Of a stretch of DNA of 64,000 bases, positions 8,501 to 16,906 are shown piece after piece (positions within the stretch are counted from its first letter, which is position 1; every line of letters begins with the position of its first letter). A program made the translations under genes and the position numbers. Below the pieces are notes generated by a model that searched no databases, was not told where the DNA came from, and saw only the letters and a list, made by a program, of their open reading frames with translations. The DNA is from Sphaerisporangium viridialbum (GTDB lineage: Bacteria > Actinomycetota > Actinomycetes > Streptosporangiales > Streptosporangiaceae), in contig NZ_CP187232.1 in assembly GCF_049674955.1 (NCBI RefSeq), forward strand, positions 7,254,001 through 7,318,000. The letters are read 5' to 3'.

Positions 8501-11425
8501 CGCGCGGACGGGAACTACGACGGCTGGGGGCTGCACGTGTGGGGCGGGGCGGCCACTCCGACCGAGTGGGCCACGCCCGTCCAGCCGGCCGGGACCGACG
8601 GCTTCGGGGCGTACTACCGTGTGCCACTGGCCGAGGGGGCGACGAGCCTGAGCTACATCATCCACAAGGGCGACGAGAAGGACCTTCCAGACAACCAGTC
8701 GCTCGAACTCGCCACCGACGGCAACGAGGTCTGGCGCCTGGCCGCCACCGAGGGCCACCTGCTGCCGCAGCCTCCGGCGCGCGGCGCCGACGCCGACCTG
8801 TCCAAGGCGAAGGCCGTCTGGATCGACCGGGACACCGTCGCGTGGAACCTCACCCCCTCCGCCGCGTCGCACTACGCGATGGCCTTCTCCGAGAAGGGCG
8901 ACATCGCCTACGCCAAGGGCGACCTGACCGGCGACATCCGCCTCGTCCGGCTGACCGCCGGCGCGGGGCTGACCGACGCCCAGAAGGCGAAGTGGCCGCA
9001 CCTGGCCTCGTACGCGGCGCTCAAGGTCGACCCGCGCGACGCCGACCTCGTGCGCGAAGCGCTGCGCGGCCAGGTCGTTGCCGTCGAGCGGGACGCCGCG
9101 GGCGTACTGCTCACCGCGACCGGCGTGCAGATCGCGGGCGTGCTCGACGACCTGTACGCCAAGGCCTCGGCCGCCGGCCTCGGGCCCGTCTGGCCGTCCA
9201 CGGGGTCGGCGTCGCCCACGCTGTCGGTGTGGGCGCCGACCGCGCGGAAGGTCGAGCTGGCGCTCTACCGCGACGCCTCGGGCGGCGGCCGTACGGTCGA
9301 GCAGATGCGGCGCGACGACGCCACCGGCGTCTGGTCGGTGCGCGGCATGCCCACCTGGAAGGGGCGGTACTACACCTTCCTGGTCACCGTGTACGCCCCG
9401 GCGGCCGGCAAGGTCGTGACCAACGAGGTGACCGACCCCTACAGCCAGTCACTCGCGGCCGACTCGGTGCGCAGCCAGCTCGTGGACCTGGACGACCGCT
9501 CGCTGCGGCCCGACGGGTGGACCTCGCTGCGCAAGCCGAAGGCGGTGAGCCAGGAGAAGGCGTCCATCTACGAGCTGCACGTGCGCGACTTCTCGGCCTC
9601 GGACACGACCGTCCCCGCGGCGAAGCGTGGCACGTACGCGGCCTTCACCGGCGACTCCGCCGGAATGAAGGAACTCAAGGCGCTGGCCGCCGACGGGCTG
9701 ACCCACGTGCACCTGCTGCCCGCCTTCGACATCGGGAGCGTCCCGGAGAAGAGGGCCGACCGCACCGAGCCGTCCTGCGACCTGTCCTCGATGCCCGCCG
9801 ACTCCGAGCAGCAGCAGGACTGCGTCGCGAAGACCGCCGCGAAGGACTCCTTCAACTGGGGGTACGACCCGGTGCACTACACCGTGCCGGAAGGGTCGTA
9901 CTCCACCGATCCGGACGGATCACGGCGCATCGGCGAGTTCCGGTCGATGGTGGCCGGGCTCAACGGGGCGGGGCTGCGGGTGGTGATGGACGTGGTCTAC
10001 AACCACACCTACGCCGCCGGTCAGGACCCCAAGTCGGTGCTGGACAGGATCGTGCCCGGCTACTATCACCGGCTGCTGGACGACGGCACGGTGGCCACCT
10101 CCACCTGCTGCGCCAACACCGCGCCGGAGAACGCCATGATGGGCAAGCTCGTCGTGGACTCCATCGTGACCTGGGCCAAGGAGTACAAGGTCGACGGGTT
10201 CAGGTTCGACCTGATGGGCCACCATCCGAAGGCGAACATCCTCGCGGTGCGGGCCGCGCTCGACAAGCTGACGATCGCGCGCGACGGCGTCGACGGCAAG
10301 TCGATCATCCTGTACGGCGAGGGCTGGAACTTCGGCGAGGTGGCGGACAACGCTCGCTTCGTCCAGGCCACGCAGGCCAACATGGCGGGCACCGGCATCG
10401 GCACGTTCAACGACCGGCTGCGCGACGCGGTGCGCGGCGGCGGGCCCTTCGACGCCGACCCCCGGGTGCAGGGCTTCGGCTCCGGCCTCGCGGGCTCGCC
10501 GAACGGTTCCCCGGCCAACGGCACCGCGGAGCAGCAGGAGGCGCGGCTCCTCCACTACCAGGACCTGGTCAAGGTGGGGCTCACCGGAAACCTGCGCGAC
10601 TTCCGGTTCACGGCCTCGACGGGCAAGGAGGTGAAGGGCTCGGAGGTCGACTACAACGGCTCCCCCGCCGGGTACACCGGCGCCCCGGGCGAGGCGGTCA
10701 ACTACGTCGACGCCCACGACAACGAGACGCTGTTCGACGCGCTGGCCTACAAGCTGCCGCAGGCGACGCCGATGGCCGACCGGGTGCGCATGCAGTCGCT
10801 CTCGCTGGCGTCGATGATGCTGTCGCAGGGCACGGCGTTCCTCAACGCCGGCACCGAGCGGCTGCGGTCGAAGTCCCTGGACCGCAACTCCTTCGACTCC
10901 GGCGACTGGTTCAACCGGCTGCTGTGGGACTGCTCGGCGGGCAACGGGTTCGGCGCCGGGCTGCCGCCGAAGGCCGACAACGAGGCCAAGTGGCCGTACG
11001 CCAGGCCGCTGCTGGCCGATCCGGCGCTCAAGCCCGACTGCACGGCGATCGGCGCCGCCCGGGCGCGGTTCGGCGATCTGCTGAAGATCCGCTCCTCCTC
11101 CCCCGCGTTCTCGCTCGGCTCCCTGGCCGAGGTGCAGAAGCGGCTGTCCTTCCCGGCGAGCGGCGCGACGGAGACCCCGGGCGTCCTCACCATGCACCTG
11201 GACTCCCCCGGCGTCGACCCGCGCTGGAAGTCGATCACCGTCGTCTTCAACGCGACGCCGCAGACGCGGTCGCAGACCGTGGCCGCGCTGAAGGGGACCC
11301 AGGTGACCCTCCATCCCGTCCAGGCGGCCTCCGACGACGCCGTCGTCAGGCAGTCCGCCTTCGACTCCTCGACCGGCACCCTGACCGTCCCGGCCCGTAC
11401 GGTCGCGGTCTTCGTGCGGTCGTAG
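5561..11425 (+). CDS. secreted amylopullulanase (alpha-amylase plus pullulanase)
   Basis: Two-headed extracellular starch-degrading enzyme of about 1954 residues. I chose the GTG at 5561 because GGAG sits 6 bp upstream; a GTG at 5549 is also in frame. A Sec signal peptide ends near SPAHAA. Residue numbers below count from 5549. Domains: GH13 alpha-amylase (about 90-690; KVFFDIITNH, GIDGFRIDTAKH, FMFGEVYS, FLGNHDMGR); an Fn3/Ig-like linker (about 700-775); three CBM41 modules beginning near 777, 876 and 979, each with a YDGWGLHxWG core; a CBM48-like module (TLSVWAPTARKVELALY, near 1224); and a GH13_13/14 pullulanase domain (VMDVVYNHTY, VDGFRFDLMGHH, ILYGEGWNFGE, DAHDNETLFD). The first domain should cut alpha-1,4 links and the second alpha-1,6 branches. 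All catalytic acids are visible in both heads. Confidence 0.93.
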   Translation: MVWPFPPRSARRSPARGPGHLVAAVLAAVLTASPLAAVSPAHAAAPEAVTDLAAPGSPAPDAGKPLVSALSGKADPSDKDLARDALRAGLSRERFYFTMTDRFANGDTRNDKGGLTGDRLSTGFDPTDKGFYQGGDLAGLIGKLDYVKNLGSTAIWLTPSFKNRPVQGKGADASAGYHGYWITDFTSIDPHLGTNAQMKQLVSEAHKRGMKVFFDIITNHTADVVDYKEKAYSYRSKAAYPYVDVNGRPFDDRDYAGKDTFPKVDTDSFPYTPVAEKGVKTPSWLNDPTMYHNRGDSTFSGGETDEYGDFSGLDDLWTERPEVVRGMTDIYKTWVRDTGIDGFRIDTAKHVNMEFWERFSPALHGYAAQLGNKRFFMFGEVYSSDPAMTSRYSTRGGLDATLDFPFQEAARSFSGGTAGAARLAQLYAGDDYHTDADSNAASLPTFLGNHDMGRIGRFISQDNPGAPDGELLRRDLLAHELMYLTRGQPVVYYGDEQGFTGKGGDKDARQSMFASRTQSYLTDDLIGTTATHAQDNFVATHPLYQGIAALGKLRDAHPALADGAQVERLAENGLYAFSRIDAKDQVEYVVAVNNAKAAATAAIPTYSAGMAFTKVYGEAAATATSASDRRLAVTVPPLSAVVYRASARLAAPAAAPAVSIALPGAEIRGTEGDGRIPVAATVPGTGFDQVTFAAKAGDGPWKVLGTDDAPTVTAAGRTFRVFHDLSGLAAGTKITYKAVVKDSAGRFASASETATVGAAPVPEEPGAVTRDWLVVHYQRSDYDGWGLHVWGDVEQPTEWGAPLPLTGEDSFGRFAWIRLKPGATGVGIIAHKGDEKDGGDRTVNPAKNGEVWLAEGKPETFASRAAAQGYATVHYSRPGKDYDGWGLHLWGDALADGAGTEWATPRQPDGTDSFGAFWKVPLKDPSVPLNYIIHKGDTKDPGPDQSFTPATQPETYVKSGDSRLYKSRAAAENVAILHYRRADGNYDGWGLHVWGGAATPTEWATPVQPAGTDGFGAYYRVPLAEGATSLSYIIHKGDEKDLPDNQSLELATDGNEVWRLAATEGHLLPQPPARGADADLSKAKAVWIDRDTVAWNLTPSAASHYAMAFSEKGDIAYAKGDLTGDIRLVRLTAGAGLTDAQKAKWPHLASYAALKVDPRDADLVREALRGQVVAVERDAAGVLLTATGVQIAGVLDDLYAKASAAGLGPVWPSTGSASPTLSVWAPTARKVELALYRDASGGGRTVEQMRRDDATGVWSVRGMPTWKGRYYTFLVTVYAPAAGKVVTNEVTDPYSQSLAADSVRSQLVDLDDRSLRPDGWTSLRKPKAVSQEKASIYELHVRDFSASDTTVPAAKRGTYAAFTGDSAGMKELKALAADGLTHVHLLPAFDIGSVPEKRADRTEPSCDLSSMPADSEQQQDCVAKTAAKDSFNWGYDPVHYTVPEGSYSTDPDGSRRIGEFRSMVAGLNGAGLRVVMDVVYNHTYAAGQDPKSVLDRIVPGYYHRLLDDGTVATSTCCANTAPENAMMGKLVVDSIVTWAKEYKVDGFRFDLMGHHPKANILAVRAALDKLTIARDGVDGKSIILYGEGWNFGEVADNARFVQATQANMAGTGIGTFNDRLRDAVRGGGPFDADPRVQGFGSGLAGSPNGSPANGTAEQQEARLLHYQDLVKVGLTGNLRDFRFTASTGKEVKGSEVDYNGSPAGYTGAPGEAVNYVDAHDNETLFDALAYKLPQATPMADRVRMQSLSLASMMLSQGTAFLNAGTERLRSKSLDRNSFDSGDWFNRLLWDCSAGNGFGAGLPPKADNEAKWPYARPLLADPALKPDCTAIGAARARFGDLLKIRSSSPAFSLGSLAEVQKRLSFPASGATETPGVLTMHLDSPGVDPRWKSITVVFNATPQTRSQTVAALKGTQVTLHPVQAASDDAVVRQSAFDSSTGTLTVPARTVAVFVRS
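7870..8770 (+). repeat. three tandem CBM41-coding repeats
   Basis: Three in-frame repeats of about 305 bases inside the amylopullulanase, starting near 7876, 8178 and 8487. Each encodes a [V/L]HYxRxxxxYDGWGLHxWG start and an xIIHKGDxKD motif. They have diverged but plainly come from tandem duplication of a starch/pullulan-binding module. Confidence 0.85.
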
Positions 11426-11451
11426 GCGCACCGACCCCTCCCGCGCCGCGA

Positions 11452-11530
11452 GACCGGCCGGCTCCGTGCCGGCGGTCCACCGGCGGGGAGGGACACACGC
11501 CGGGCCAGGTGTTGCAGCACCCGGCCCGGC
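11452..11530 (+). terminator. tandem hairpins between amylopullulanase and amylase
   Basis: Two stem-loops follow the amylopullulanase stop. The first is 11452-11477 (GACCGGCCGGC / GCCGGCGGTC, one bulge, 5-nt loop). The second is 11499-11530 (GCCGGGCC / GGCCCGGC closing an inner GGTG / CACC around TTGCAG). Neither is followed by a U-run, so termination, transcript protection or operator use are all possible. Confidence 0.5.
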
Positions 11531-11564
11531 ACGGGATCGCATCCATCGAACCTGGAGGCCCCAC

Positions 11565-13316
11565 GTGAGATCCTACAAATCCCGCCCCCTCACCATCACC
11601 GCCGTCCTGGCATTCCTGCTGGCCCTGGTCGGCGTCCCGCTGACGACCGGCTCCGCGCAGGCCGCCCCGTCCGGCACGAACGACGTCATCGCCAACCTCT
11701 TCACCTGGAACTGGCCCTCGGTCTCCGCGGAGTGCACCAACGTGCTCGGCCCGGCCGGGTACGGAGGCGTCCAGGTGTCGCCCCCGCAGGACTCGATGAA
11801 GCTGTCCGGCACCCACTCGTGGTGGGAGCTCTACCAGCCCGCCGGTTACGACCTGACCAGCCGGATGGGCAGCCGCGCGCAGTTCTCGTCCATGGTCCAG
11901 GCCTGCCACGCGGCGGGCGTGAAGGTCTACGCCGACGCGGTGATCAACCACATGACCGGCCAGGGCTCGACGTCGTACGGCGGGAAGAGCTTCTCCAAGT
12001 ACACCTACACGGGCACGTACTCGTCGGCCGACTTCCACTACTACCCGAACGCCTGCGGCAACTCCGACAACACCATCCACGACGGCGACTACACCGGCAG
12101 CGCGAACAACGTGCAGAAGTGCGAGCTGGTGGGCCTCGCCGACCTGGACACCGGCGCGAGCTACGTACGAGCGCGGATCGCCACCTACCTCAACGACCTG
12201 CGGAGCCTCGGCGTCGACGGCTTCCGCGTGGACGCGGTCAAGCACATGAGCCCGGCCGACGTGGGGGCGATCTACAGCCAGGTCACCGGCTCCCCGTACA
12301 TCTTCCAGGAAGTGATCTACGGCGCCGGCGAGGCCGTGCAGCCGAGCCAGTACACCGGGCTCGGCGACGTGCTGGACTTCCAGTACGGGCGCTACCTCAA
12401 GCAGAAGTTCGAGGGCAACATCTCCGAGCTGCAGACCTTCGGCGCCGGCTGGGGCGGGATGCAGCCGAGCGACAAGGCCGTCACCTTCGTCACCAACCAT
12501 GACACCGAGCGCAACGGCTCGACCCTCACCTACAAGAGCGGCTCCACCTACAACCTGGCGAACATCTTCCAGCTGGCCTGGAACTTCGGCACGCCGCAGA
12601 TCTACGACGGCTTCACCTTCGGCGACAACGACGCCTCGCCGCCCTCGGACGGCAACGGCTACGTGACGGCGGCGAACTGCTCCAGCGGATGGACCTGCCT
12701 GCACCGCGACGGCGCGATCAACGGCATGGTCGGCTTCCACAACACGGTCAAGGGCACCTCGGTGGCCAACTGGACCGCCCCCAGCTCCAGCGTCATCGCC
12801 TTCAGCCGGGGCGCCAAGGGATGGGTGGCCATCAACAACGGCTCCGGGTCCTACTCCGGCACCTTCACGACCGGCCTGCCCGCCGGGACGTACACCAACC
12901 TGACCGGAAGCGGCTCGGTGACCGTCGGATCGAGCGGCACGGCGACGGTCACCGTACCGGCCAAGGGCGCGGTCGCCATTCGCGTCGGCGCGACCGGCAC
13001 CCCGTCCCCCACCCCGACCTCCTCGGCCGTCGCCACCTCGTTCAACGCGAACGTGACGACGTCGTGGGGGCAGAACGTCTTCGTGGTCGGGAACGTCCCC
13101 GAGCTGGGCAACTGGAACCCGGCGAGCGCCGTGGCGCTGTCGTCGGCGACGTACCCGATCTGGCGGGCCACGGTGAGCCTGCCGGCGAACACGGCCGTCC
13201 AATACAAGTACATCAAGAAGAACACCGACGGCTCGGTCACCTGGGAGAGCGACCCGAACCGGTCCTTCACCACCCCCGGCGGCGGCACGGCCACGCGCGA
13301 CGACACCTGGCGCTGA
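11565..13316 (+). CDS. secreted alpha-amylase with C-terminal CBM20
   Basis: 583 residues. The GTG start at 11565 has GGAGG 8 bp upstream; the frame is open further upstream but that part is not protein-like. A Sec signal peptide ends at SAQAAPS. The GH13 catalytic domain of the actinobacterial type has VYADAVINHMT, GVDGFRVDAVKHM (nucleophile Asp), IFQEVIYG (acid/base Glu) and FVTNHDTERNG. A Ser/Thr/Pro linker (TGTPSPTPTSS) leads to a CBM20 starch-binding domain (NVFVVGNVPELGNWNPASAVAL ... YKYIKKNTDGSVTWESDPNR). It should release maltooligosaccharides from raw starch and complement the upstream debranching enzyme. Confidence 0.95.
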   Translation: MRSYKSRPLTITAVLAFLLALVGVPLTTGSAQAAPSGTNDVIANLFTWNWPSVSAECTNVLGPAGYGGVQVSPPQDSMKLSGTHSWWELYQPAGYDLTSRMGSRAQFSSMVQACHAAGVKVYADAVINHMTGQGSTSYGGKSFSKYTYTGTYSSADFHYYPNACGNSDNTIHDGDYTGSANNVQKCELVGLADLDTGASYVRARIATYLNDLRSLGVDGFRVDAVKHMSPADVGAIYSQVTGSPYIFQEVIYGAGEAVQPSQYTGLGDVLDFQYGRYLKQKFEGNISELQTFGAGWGGMQPSDKAVTFVTNHDTERNGSTLTYKSGSTYNLANIFQLAWNFGTPQIYDGFTFGDNDASPPSDGNGYVTAANCSSGWTCLHRDGAINGMVGFHNTVKGTSVANWTAPSSSVIAFSRGAKGWVAINNGSGSYSGTFTTGLPAGTYTNLTGSGSVTVGSSGTATVTVPAKGAVAIRVGATGTPSPTPTSSAVATSFNANVTTSWGQNVFVVGNVPELGNWNPASAVALSSATYPIWRATVSLPANTAVQYKYIKKNTDGSVTWESDPNRSFTTPGGGTATRDDTWR

Positions 13317-13324
13317 CCCCCGGC

Positions 13325-13349
13325 GGGCAGGCCGCGACCCGGCCTGCCC
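13325..13349. terminator. bidirectional terminator hairpin
   Basis: Perfect 10-bp stem GGGCAGGCCG / CGGCCTGCCC with a CGACC loop, in the 40 bp between the stop codons of the convergent amylase and endonuclease genes. Confidence 0.65.
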
Positions 13350-13356
13350 ACCCCGG

Positions 13357-14304
13357 TCACAGGCGGAAGCGCACGACGATCGGGGCGTGGTCGGAGTCGG
13401 CGGCGTCGCGGCGGCCGGCCGGGTCCTCGGTGACCGACGGAAGGCCGTGCCCCACCACCGACCTGATCTCCTCGACCCGCTCGATGAGGGCGCGGCTGGC
13501 CAGGATGTGGTCGATCAGCTCGCCCCGGCCGTTGTGGATCCGCGAGTAGCGCTCGGCCTCGGGGATAAGGGTGGCGAGGTTCCACAACCGCCACGCGTCC
13601 CCCCGGTCGGGACGCAACGCGCCGGCCGTGCCCAGCTCGGAGCCGGGCGGCCCCAGCACGATCTGCGTGGTGGCCGCCTGCGGCTCGTCGTTGAAGTCGC
13701 CGAGGACGACCACCGGACGGTCCTGCCCGTGCCCGCCGACCAGCCGGTCCGCGAGCCCGCGCAGCGTGGTGGCCTCGGCCGCCCGCCGGTACAGCGCGTA
13801 CGCGCCGTACCTGGCCCGCTCGCCCTCGTCGCGCGCCTGGAACCTGCCGCCGGGAAAGCTCAGCAGCTTGGACTTCAGGTGGCAGACCGCGACGTCCAGC
13901 GTGACGCCCTCGCCGGGCTCGACGCGTACGGCCAGCATGCCGCGGCTGGTCTGGGCGCTCGCGGGACCGGTGTCCGCGTTCTGCACGGCGGCCAGCGGGG
14001 CGGCGAAGGCCGTGACGTTCTCAAGGACGGTCACGGGGAGGCGGCTGATCACTCCCACCCGGATCCCCCGCGCGTCCGGATGCGGTGACAGCTCGGTGTG
14101 CCATTCGCCGTCCAGCGCCGCCACCAGGTCGGCCAGCGCCTCGGGCTGACCCACCTCCTGGACGCCGAGGACGTCGGGCCCCATCGCGGTGATCGTGCCG
14201 GCCAGCGCCGCGATCTTCTTCTGGTACGCCACCACGTCGTGGGGACCGTACTCTCCCCCCGGCCGGTACAGGTTCTCCAGGTTCCACGTGCCGACGACGA
14301 CCAT
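13357..14304 (-). CDS. endonuclease/exonuclease/phosphatase family protein
   Basis: 315 residues from the ATG at 14304, which has GGGAGGG upstream; an upstream in-frame start at 14370 would add 22 poorly supported residues. EEP (DNase I-like) fold motifs: GTWNLENLY with the Asn/Glu metal ligands, PDVLGVQEVGQ, VAVCHLKSKLLSF, VVVLGDFNDEPQ and the C-terminal SDHAPIVVRF. The family includes nucleases and phosphodiesterases. There is no signal peptide, so substrate and location are undetermined. Confidence 0.85.
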   Translation of the reverse strand: MVVVGTWNLENLYRPGGEYGPHDVVAYQKKIAALAGTITAMGPDVLGVQEVGQPEALADLVAALDGEWHTELSPHPDARGIRVGVISRLPVTVLENVTAFAAPLAAVQNADTGPASAQTSRGMLAVRVEPGEGVTLDVAVCHLKSKLLSFPGGRFQARDEGERARYGAYALYRRAAEATTLRGLADRLVGGHGQDRPVVVLGDFNDEPQAATTQIVLGPPGSELGTAGALRPDRGDAWRLWNLATLIPEAERYSRIHNGRGELIDHILASRALIERVEEIRSVVGHGLPSVTEDPAGRRDAADSDHAPIVVRFRL

Positions 14305-14397
14305 GAGCCCTCCCTGAATGTCCATGACCCCCGCCGTTCCACTATGACCACCTACACAGGGGTTGGCCACGCTTACGGGTAATCAGGCGGACTGCCA

Positions 14398-15696
14398 CTA
14401 TTTCTGAGCTGACAGCTCACTCGGGGTAGGCGATTCGAGAGCTATGTCGGCGTGGCGGACTGAGGAGCAGGCCAGCACCACGGCCGACACGCCAAGGCCG
14501 CCGATGCCGGTCCAGAGCGCGGTGCGGTAGCTCGTCATGTCGGCGATGAGACCGCCCAGCGGTGCACCGACCACGATCGCGCCGCGGTTGAGGGAGCGGA
14601 TCGTGGTGTTCATCCGGCCCTGCAACCGGTCGGGGGTGACCGACTGGCGGTAGGCCATCTCGTTCGGGCCCTCGATTCCCATCACCACCCAGAACAGGAA
14701 CTGCCCCGCTGCCAGCATCACCAAAGCCGCCGGGCCGGGCGCGGCCAAGGGCACCATCAGCCAGGCGAACGGCATGAGAGCCCGGGTGAGGATCATCGTC
14801 CGGCCGGCGCCGAAGCGCCTGCCCGACAGGCCGGCGGCGGCTCCGCCGAGGACCGCGCCGACGCCGGCGCACGCGTACGTCACGCCGAGCTGGAACTCCC
14901 CGACCCCGACCCCACCGGTGTCCGGGCCGCGCAGCGCGTACAGCACGTAGACGGTCCCGAGCATGCTGTGGAACAGGAACCAGGCGTGCCCGCTCAGCGC
15001 CATCGGCGCCAGCATCCGGTGGCGATACACCCAGGAGGTCCCCTCACGCAGCTCGGCGAGCAGGCTGCGGCGCTCGCCCGGTGGTGGCGCCGGCTCGGCC
15101 ACGCGGATCGAGGCGATCAACAGGCCGGAGACCAGGTAGGAGGCGGCGTCCACCAGGATGGCCAACGGTGCGCCGACCGCCTTGATCAGCGCTCCGGCGA
15201 GCAGCGGGCCGGTGGTCTGAGCCACCGCGTCGGACTGCTCCAGCCTGGCGTTCGCGGAGGTGAGCATGGCCGACGGCACCAATCGGGGAAGAAAGGCCTG
15301 GTCGGCGGCATCGAAGAACAGCGACAGCGTCCCGAACGCCATCACGAACAGGATCAGCGCCGGCAGGGTGAGCAGGTCGGCGAGATACAGCAGGGGGATC
15401 GCGCAGAGCAGTACGGCGCGGGCGAGATCGGTGCCGACCAGGATGGGCTTGCGCCGGCAGCGGTCGACGATCACTCCGGCGACCAGGCCGATCAGCAGGT
15501 ACGGCACCCAGCGGGCCGCGTTCAGCAGGCCGAGCTCGGTGGCCGTGGCGTCCAATGTCACCGCCGCGAGGATCTGCAGGGCAAGGGTCGTCACATAGGT
15601 GCCGAACGCCGACACCGTCGACGCCCCCCAGAACCGCCGATACCCAGGAAGACCCACCAGACGCGGCATAGCCGAAACCTTAACAATGCCGGCCAT
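14398..15696 (-). CDS. MFS transporter, EntS-like
   Basis: About 432 residues from the ATG at 15696; an ATG at 15669 is an equally good start and the frame is open to 15798. Roughly 12 hydrophobic segments. The N-terminal MPRLVGLPGYRRFWGASTVSAFGTYVTTLALQ and GLVAGVIVDRCRRKP (motif A-like loop between TM2 and TM3) are typical of MFS_3/enterobactin-exporter-like permeases. Substrate unknown; no biosynthetic neighbours are present to suggest one. Confidence 0.85.
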   Translation of the reverse strand: MAGIVKVSAMPRLVGLPGYRRFWGASTVSAFGTYVTTLALQILAAVTLDATATELGLLNAARWVPYLLIGLVAGVIVDRCRRKPILVGTDLARAVLLCAIPLLYLADLLTLPALILFVMAFGTLSLFFDAADQAFLPRLVPSAMLTSANARLEQSDAVAQTTGPLLAGALIKAVGAPLAILVDAASYLVSGLLIASIRVAEPAPPPGERRSLLAELREGTSWVYRHRMLAPMALSGHAWFLFHSMLGTVYVLYALRGPDTGGVGVGEFQLGVTYACAGVGAVLGGAAAGLSGRRFGAGRTMILTRALMPFAWLMVPLAAPGPAALVMLAAGQFLFWVVMGIEGPNEMAYRQSVTPDRLQGRMNTTIRSLNRGAIVVGAPLGGLIADMTSYRTALWTGIGGLGVSAVVLACSSVRHADIALESPTPSELSAQK

Positions 15697-15835
15697 CGCC
15701 ACCCCACCGGCCCCAGTCCAGGGCAAATCGCCACTGAGCGCGGGAACAGGGAACCTAGGTGGCGGGCGACCAATACAGGTAGCGGCTGAGTTCGCCACGA
15801 TGGGAACGATTCCTTCTCGCGCTGGGACGGCGCTC

Positions 15836-15993
15836 CCGGGCTAGTGGATCATCGCCTAAGTGAAGATCCTTGCGTACGCGGCGATAGCCGCGTTCTCCCT
15901 CGGTCTGGTGGCGGCCGCCTGCGGCACACAAAGCCCTGAGGGGGACGCCCAATCCCCGGCTGCCGACGCACGAAGGCGTGACGCGAGCAAGCA
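15836..15993 (+). repeat. 158-bp duplicated segment, copy A
   Basis: 15836-15993 is nearly identical to 36125-36282 (about five substitutions seen), covering the start region and first 44 codons of the lipoprotein gene. This copy lies at the head of an intact gene and is probably the source. Confidence 0.85.
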
Positions 15994-16798
15994 GCCGCCC
16001 CCGTCACCCTCGCGCTCATCCAAGCTGGAAGTCACGGTGCTGAAGCCAGGGGAGAAGCTGGACATTCCCAACCCAGGAACCGGCGCGGGCGATCCGCGGC
16101 TGGTATCGGCACTGCTCACGGACTTCCAGGTGGCGCGGGAGTCGGAAACGCTGCCGGCCGCGGTGGTCGCCCTGCCGGTCACCGACCTTCAATCGACATT
16201 CATACCGCTCCGCATGATCAGCAGCCCCTTGTACGGCGCTCCCGCGTGCGACAAATGGACCGCGGGACTGTGGAGCACGGTCCTCCACGACTTCAACCAC
16301 CAAGGTGTCCAGATAGGCGTGACCGAACTCGAAACGCCCAAGCACACCTCCGCGACGGGCCCACAGCCCGACGCCGAATCATTGTTCCGGGAACTGCGGA
16401 ACGAGTCCGCAGGTGGCTCGCACAAGCTGGACCTCAATGCGTCCACCGAGGACCATCTGACGTTCGGCGAGGCCATCATCACGGGACCCGCACAGATGCT
16501 GGCCAGTCTGGCCGACACCAGCGAGGTCGCTTCCTGTGGACGCCTGACAGGTGATGAGGGTGACTCGGGAGCCGTCGAGCCATTCCCCGTGCCGCCTCTC
16601 GGCGAGCGGTCATGGGCCTTTCGCATCACCGGCAGGCACGAGCCCGTCTGGCAGTGGGTGGAGGTGGTCCAGACACCCCGATACCTGATAGAGATCAGCA
16701 TCCCCGTCCAGTCACCGGCCCCTGGCGCCGACCCGGCCGACCTGCTCCCCCAGATCGCCGAAGCCGCCTACGCCAAGGCCGAAGCGGCCTTCCGATAG
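15860..16798 (+). CDS. lipoprotein with sensor-like extracellular domain
   Basis: 312 residues with a GTG start. A lipoprotein signal (MKILAYAAIAAFSLGLVAAACG) places the lipobox cysteine near residue 21, so the protein should be anchored outside the membrane. A disordered Pro/Ser/Arg linker is followed by an alpha/beta domain (LLTDFQVARESETLPAAVVALPVTD ... WVEVVQTPRYLIEISIPVQSP). The overall look is that of PknH-like extracellular sensor domains of actinobacteria, but that match is weak. Function unknown. Confidence 0.7.
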   Translation: MKILAYAAIAAFSLGLVAAACGTQSPEGDAQSPAADARRRDASKQPPPSPSRSSKLEVTVLKPGEKLDIPNPGTGAGDPRLVSALLTDFQVARESETLPAAVVALPVTDLQSTFIPLRMISSPLYGAPACDKWTAGLWSTVLHDFNHQGVQIGVTELETPKHTSATGPQPDAESLFRELRNESAGGSHKLDLNASTEDHLTFGEAIITGPAQMLASLADTSEVASCGRLTGDEGDSGAVEPFPVPPLGERSWAFRITGRHEPVWQWVEVVQTPRYLIEISIPVQSPAPGADPADLLPQIAEAAYAKAEAAFR

Positions 16799-16906
16799 GA
16801 GTTCGCGACTCGAACCTGCGGCACCCGCGTTAGGAGAGCGCGGCCGGAACCGTTCCGCCAGCTGATCTGACCTGGGCAAACAACCTGTACCAGTGCCGCC
16901 CCCCGC

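Noticed and set aside
5399..9001. 1200-codon minus-strand open frame opposite the amylopullulanase
   Set aside because: High-GC antisense shadow: Val/Gly/Arg-rich with no domains, and fully opposite a protein with clear GH13 and CBM41 motifs.
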